NCBI RefSeq assembly: GCF_000759025.1
Contig: NZ_JPOS01000084.1
Location: 186,001 to 250,000 of the forward strand
DNA: 64,000 nucleotides
DNA from: Phaeodactylibacter xiamenensis
GTDB taxonomy: Bacteria > Bacteroidota > Bacteroidia > Chitinophagales > Saprospiraceae
Direction: 5' to 3'
Shown: positions 62,085 through 64,000 of the stretch, one piece after another
Layout of the letters: the number at the start of each line of letters is the position of its first letter
Position numbering within the stretch: position 1 is the stretch's first letter
Translations under genes and position numbers: made by a program
The notes under the pieces: model-generated
The model's database searches: none
What the model saw: only the letters and a program-made list of their open reading frames with translations
Told to the model about the DNA's origin: nothing

Positions 62085-64000
62085 ATGAAGAAAATAGCAC
62101 TAGAAGCAGCGGTATTCAAAGTATTGCACGATGAGGTGGTCAGGAAGTTTAAAGCAGATAATCCTGGTTATGCAGAGCCTGAATACCAATTGTATGGATA
62201 TAATCAGGAAAAAGCTGCCGTTAACAGCATCCGGAAAGCTATTCTGAATAAGTACGAGGTGGAAGGTAAAAAGCTCCCTAAAGAGCTGGAAAATTATAAT
62301 GGTAAATACCTGAGAGATGCCCTCAAAGTTAAGTTAGCCAAGTCCGGGCAAACATTCATCGAGGTCAGGGCTTCCTATCTGTATTCTTATTTATTTTATT
62401 TAGAAACCAATTTAGCGGAGTTTGTTGAAAAGGCAGCCAGCAAAAACCAAATTTCCAGAGAAGACCTCGTTGCGCAGAGAAGGCTGATGCAGCTTCCCAA
62501 TCAACCACAGTCATCTCACAATCAGGGGCCTAATGCAGCCTTCCATTGTTATTATTACTCAAAGATCAACAGGACCGTTAATTGGTTTACCCTGCGGATT
62601 GAAGGGCAAAAGGCCTTTATCAACAATGCAATATCTGGCAAGCGCTATGAAGGCGCTATTGACCAGTACAAAGAGAATAAATGCAATCAGTCGATTACGC
62701 TGTTTTCTGAAAAATCAGAAAATATTAAAGTGGAAGTCCATGTTGTGCTTAGTGGACAAAAGCCCATTCATCATCGGTGGTTTTCAACGGGCTATATGTC
62801 TATGGTCTCCGATATTGAATACTATTCCGGTGTCTTGATTGCGGAGCATTTTATTGCTCGCGACGCACTCAGGAAGATGGAAGAAGCCTCCCCCGGACCT
62901 GAAACACACTCGTATACATTAAGTCATTTCTGGAAAGACCTGGAAGCAAAAGAAATGCAGCTCCTTTCTGCCAATGAGCTAAATACTATATTCACCTCTC
63001 ATTTCTTTTCACCTTCCGATAAAGTGCTCCTTGAGCAACTCTGGGAGAGTAAAAACCAGCAGAATAGCTCTCCCGCTAAGATCGCCAGGTGGATAAGTAA
63101 CCAAAAACTGATTAACTATAATTTTTTCCTCGAGCAAAAAGCGATCACTGTTCCGCATACTAACCTGAGCTCCTACTTCGAGCTAATTGCGGAGATGAAA
63201 AAGAACCGGCCAGACTTCCAGAGTAATCAGCAGCTAAGGATTGCGCTGGAGGGAAAATATTTTATGTTTACCACCTACAGAGAGCATGAAGACTCAAAAG
63301 GCATTGAACAAATGACGGTGGAGCTCACCAAAGAAGGGAAATTCAACTGCGAAAGCCCTGACAAGGGTAAATTTCACGGCATATATCACATATATCAGCA
63401 ACGCATACTTCAAGTCCATCTTAAAAAGGTAGACGGCCCATCAAATTATAACCTGGTTTTCGAAATCCCAAGAGACTTAAACCAAAACAGCAGGAAACCA
63501 ATAATGCTATGGGGAATTGGCTCCGGCTTGAGCAAAGATATGCTGCCCCGGGGTGATAAGTTACTGCTATGCCGCAAGCACAGCAACAACCTTCAATTTA
63601 TGCCTGTTTATTATGACCTCCAAAATCAAAAAAACGCACCTGCTTTACTGGACGAACACTATCCGGGGTTTCACACTTTTTTCTCTTTGAATGCCAGAGA
63701 CAATTATCTTCAGGGATCAAACATCCTCTTCAGCTACCTCGTCAATTTACCAGTGCCTGACGACATGAATGAAGTGGCAGGCGATTATGTATATTACCGT
63801 ATGAATTTCGATAAATCTGCTTTAAAAAAATATACTTTCTCGGTAAAACAGAACGGCGTGGTACAGCTTAGCCGGCATAATGCGCAAATGAAAGGGCATG
63901 CTTTTAAGTATGGCCAACGTGTTTTCCTGTTTTTCCATGGCAACAGCGGTTACGGAATTGATGGCTTTCTGATCATGAACACCCTGCATGATGCCAGGGA
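62085..64000 (+). CDS. Large protein of unknown function beside the CRISPR array, 3' end outside the window
   Basis: Open from ATG 62085 (MKKIALEAAVFKVLHDEVVR) for at least 638 codons to the right edge. No signal peptide or membrane segment, so cytoplasmic. Residues 1-120 are mainly helical and charged. I do not recognise the family, and see no HD, CARF, RAMP, HEPN (RxxxxH) or RuvC/HNH motif that I would trust. Three beta-rich segments share a layout: an aromatic GxY-x2-Y-type start, a strand-turn-strand with a Gly, a YxG or FxG strand, and a hydrophobic end. They begin near residues 150 (FHCYYYSKINRTVNWFTLRI), 390 (GKYFMFTTYREHEDSKG) and 566 (GDYVYYRMNFDKSALKKYTF). They look like diverged copies of one module. 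Codon use resembles neither the GC-rich genes to the left nor a phage gene clearly. Its position 766 bases from the array suggests a defence link, by neighbourhood only. Confidence 0.7.
   Translation, partial: MKKIALEAAVFKVLHDEVVRKFKADNPGYAEPEYQLYGYNQEKAAVNSIRKAILNKYEVEGKKLPKELENYNGKYLRDALKVKLAKSGQTFIEVRASYLYSYLFYLETNLAEFVEKAASKNQISREDLVAQRRLMQLPNQPQSSHNQGPNAAFHCYYYSKINRTVNWFTLRIEGQKAFINNAISGKRYEGAIDQYKENKCNQSITLFSEKSENIKVEVHVVLSGQKPIHHRWFSTGYMSMVSDIEYYSGVLIAEHFIARDALRKMEEASPGPETHSYTLSHFWKDLEAKEMQLLSANELNTIFTSHFFSPSDKVLLEQLWESKNQQNSSPAKIARWISNQKLINYNFFLEQKAITVPHTNLSSYFELIAEMKKNRPDFQSNQQLRIALEGKYFMFTTYREHEDSKGIEQMTVELTKEGKFNCESPDKGKFHGIYHIYQQRILQVHLKKVDGPSNYNLVFEIPRDLNQNSRKPIMLWGIGSGLSKDMLPRGDKLLLCRKHSNNLQFMPVYYDLQNQKNAPALLDEHYPGFHTFFSLNARDNYLQGSNILFSYLVNLPVPDDMNEVAGDYVYYRMNFDKSALKKYTFSVKQNGVVQLSRHNAQMKGHAFKYGQRVFLFFHGNSGYGIDGFLIMNTLHDAR

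Noticed and set aside
62533-62838. A 101-codon frame inside the unknown protein gene
   Set aside because: It is out of frame with the continuous 638-codon reading frame starting at 62085.

Overview
The window looks like a chromosomal segment of a marine-type Bacteroidota, probably of the Saprospiria/Lewinella kind; that lineage is inferred. The evidence is two secreted proteins ending in type IX secretion (T9SS) sorting domains (one type B gliding-motility-associated, one type A), several exact TAnnTTTG -7 promoter boxes, weak Shine-Dalgarno signals, an LptD-type outer-membrane protein and a CxxxY-type CcmE.

Layout. 1-1090: right part of an IS630-family element with a frameshifted transposase. 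1176-3496: leftward operon of a papain-fold protein lacking its catalytic residues, a quinone-oxidoreductase-like dehydrogenase and a YfcE-type phosphodiesterase. 3669-10563: AsmA-like protein, MutS2 and chorismate synthase. 10584-17887: a divergent [NiFe]-hydrogenase locus. Leftward it carries a small HupE-like membrane protein and hypA, hypB, hypC. Rightward it carries the small and large subunits, cytochrome b, maturation protease and a short HypF-like protein. The small subunit has all six cysteines expected of an O2-tolerant [4Fe-3S] proximal cluster. hypD, hypE and full-length hypF are not in the window.

17869-36043: mostly housekeeping genes: TPR protein, Aat, DUF255 thioredoxin-like lipoprotein, FtsE-like ATPase, CcmE, CcmF, LptD, a cell-wall amidase, an MCE/MlaD protein, a DUF2867 short-chain dehydrogenase-like protein, FolK, and a TetR regulator with an alpha/beta hydrolase. 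36168-41270 is a 1700-residue secreted Ig/PKD-like protein. Then come a NUDIX hydrolase, a DinB-like protein and a divergent nucleoside transporter/uridine kinase pair.

44678-57270 is a leftward N-glycan-degradation cluster: alpha-L-fucosidase, LacI-type regulator, two GH38 alpha-mannosidases, and a PNGase F-like protein with LamG and T9SS domains. Two matching LacI-type operators sit at the regulator and at the first-acting promoter of the second mannosidase gene. A 197-bp MITE-like element lies inside the cluster. Two overlapping fatty-acid desaturase genes follow.

59678-64000 is the least ordinary region. It holds a structured non-coding block with a duplicated 65-bp hairpin element and a truncated CRISPR repeat, a 17-repeat CRISPR array of identical 37-bp repeats, an AT-rich probable leader, and a large protein of unknown function running off the right edge. 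No cas gene is visible. Two spacers come from diverged copies of the same protein-coding sequence.
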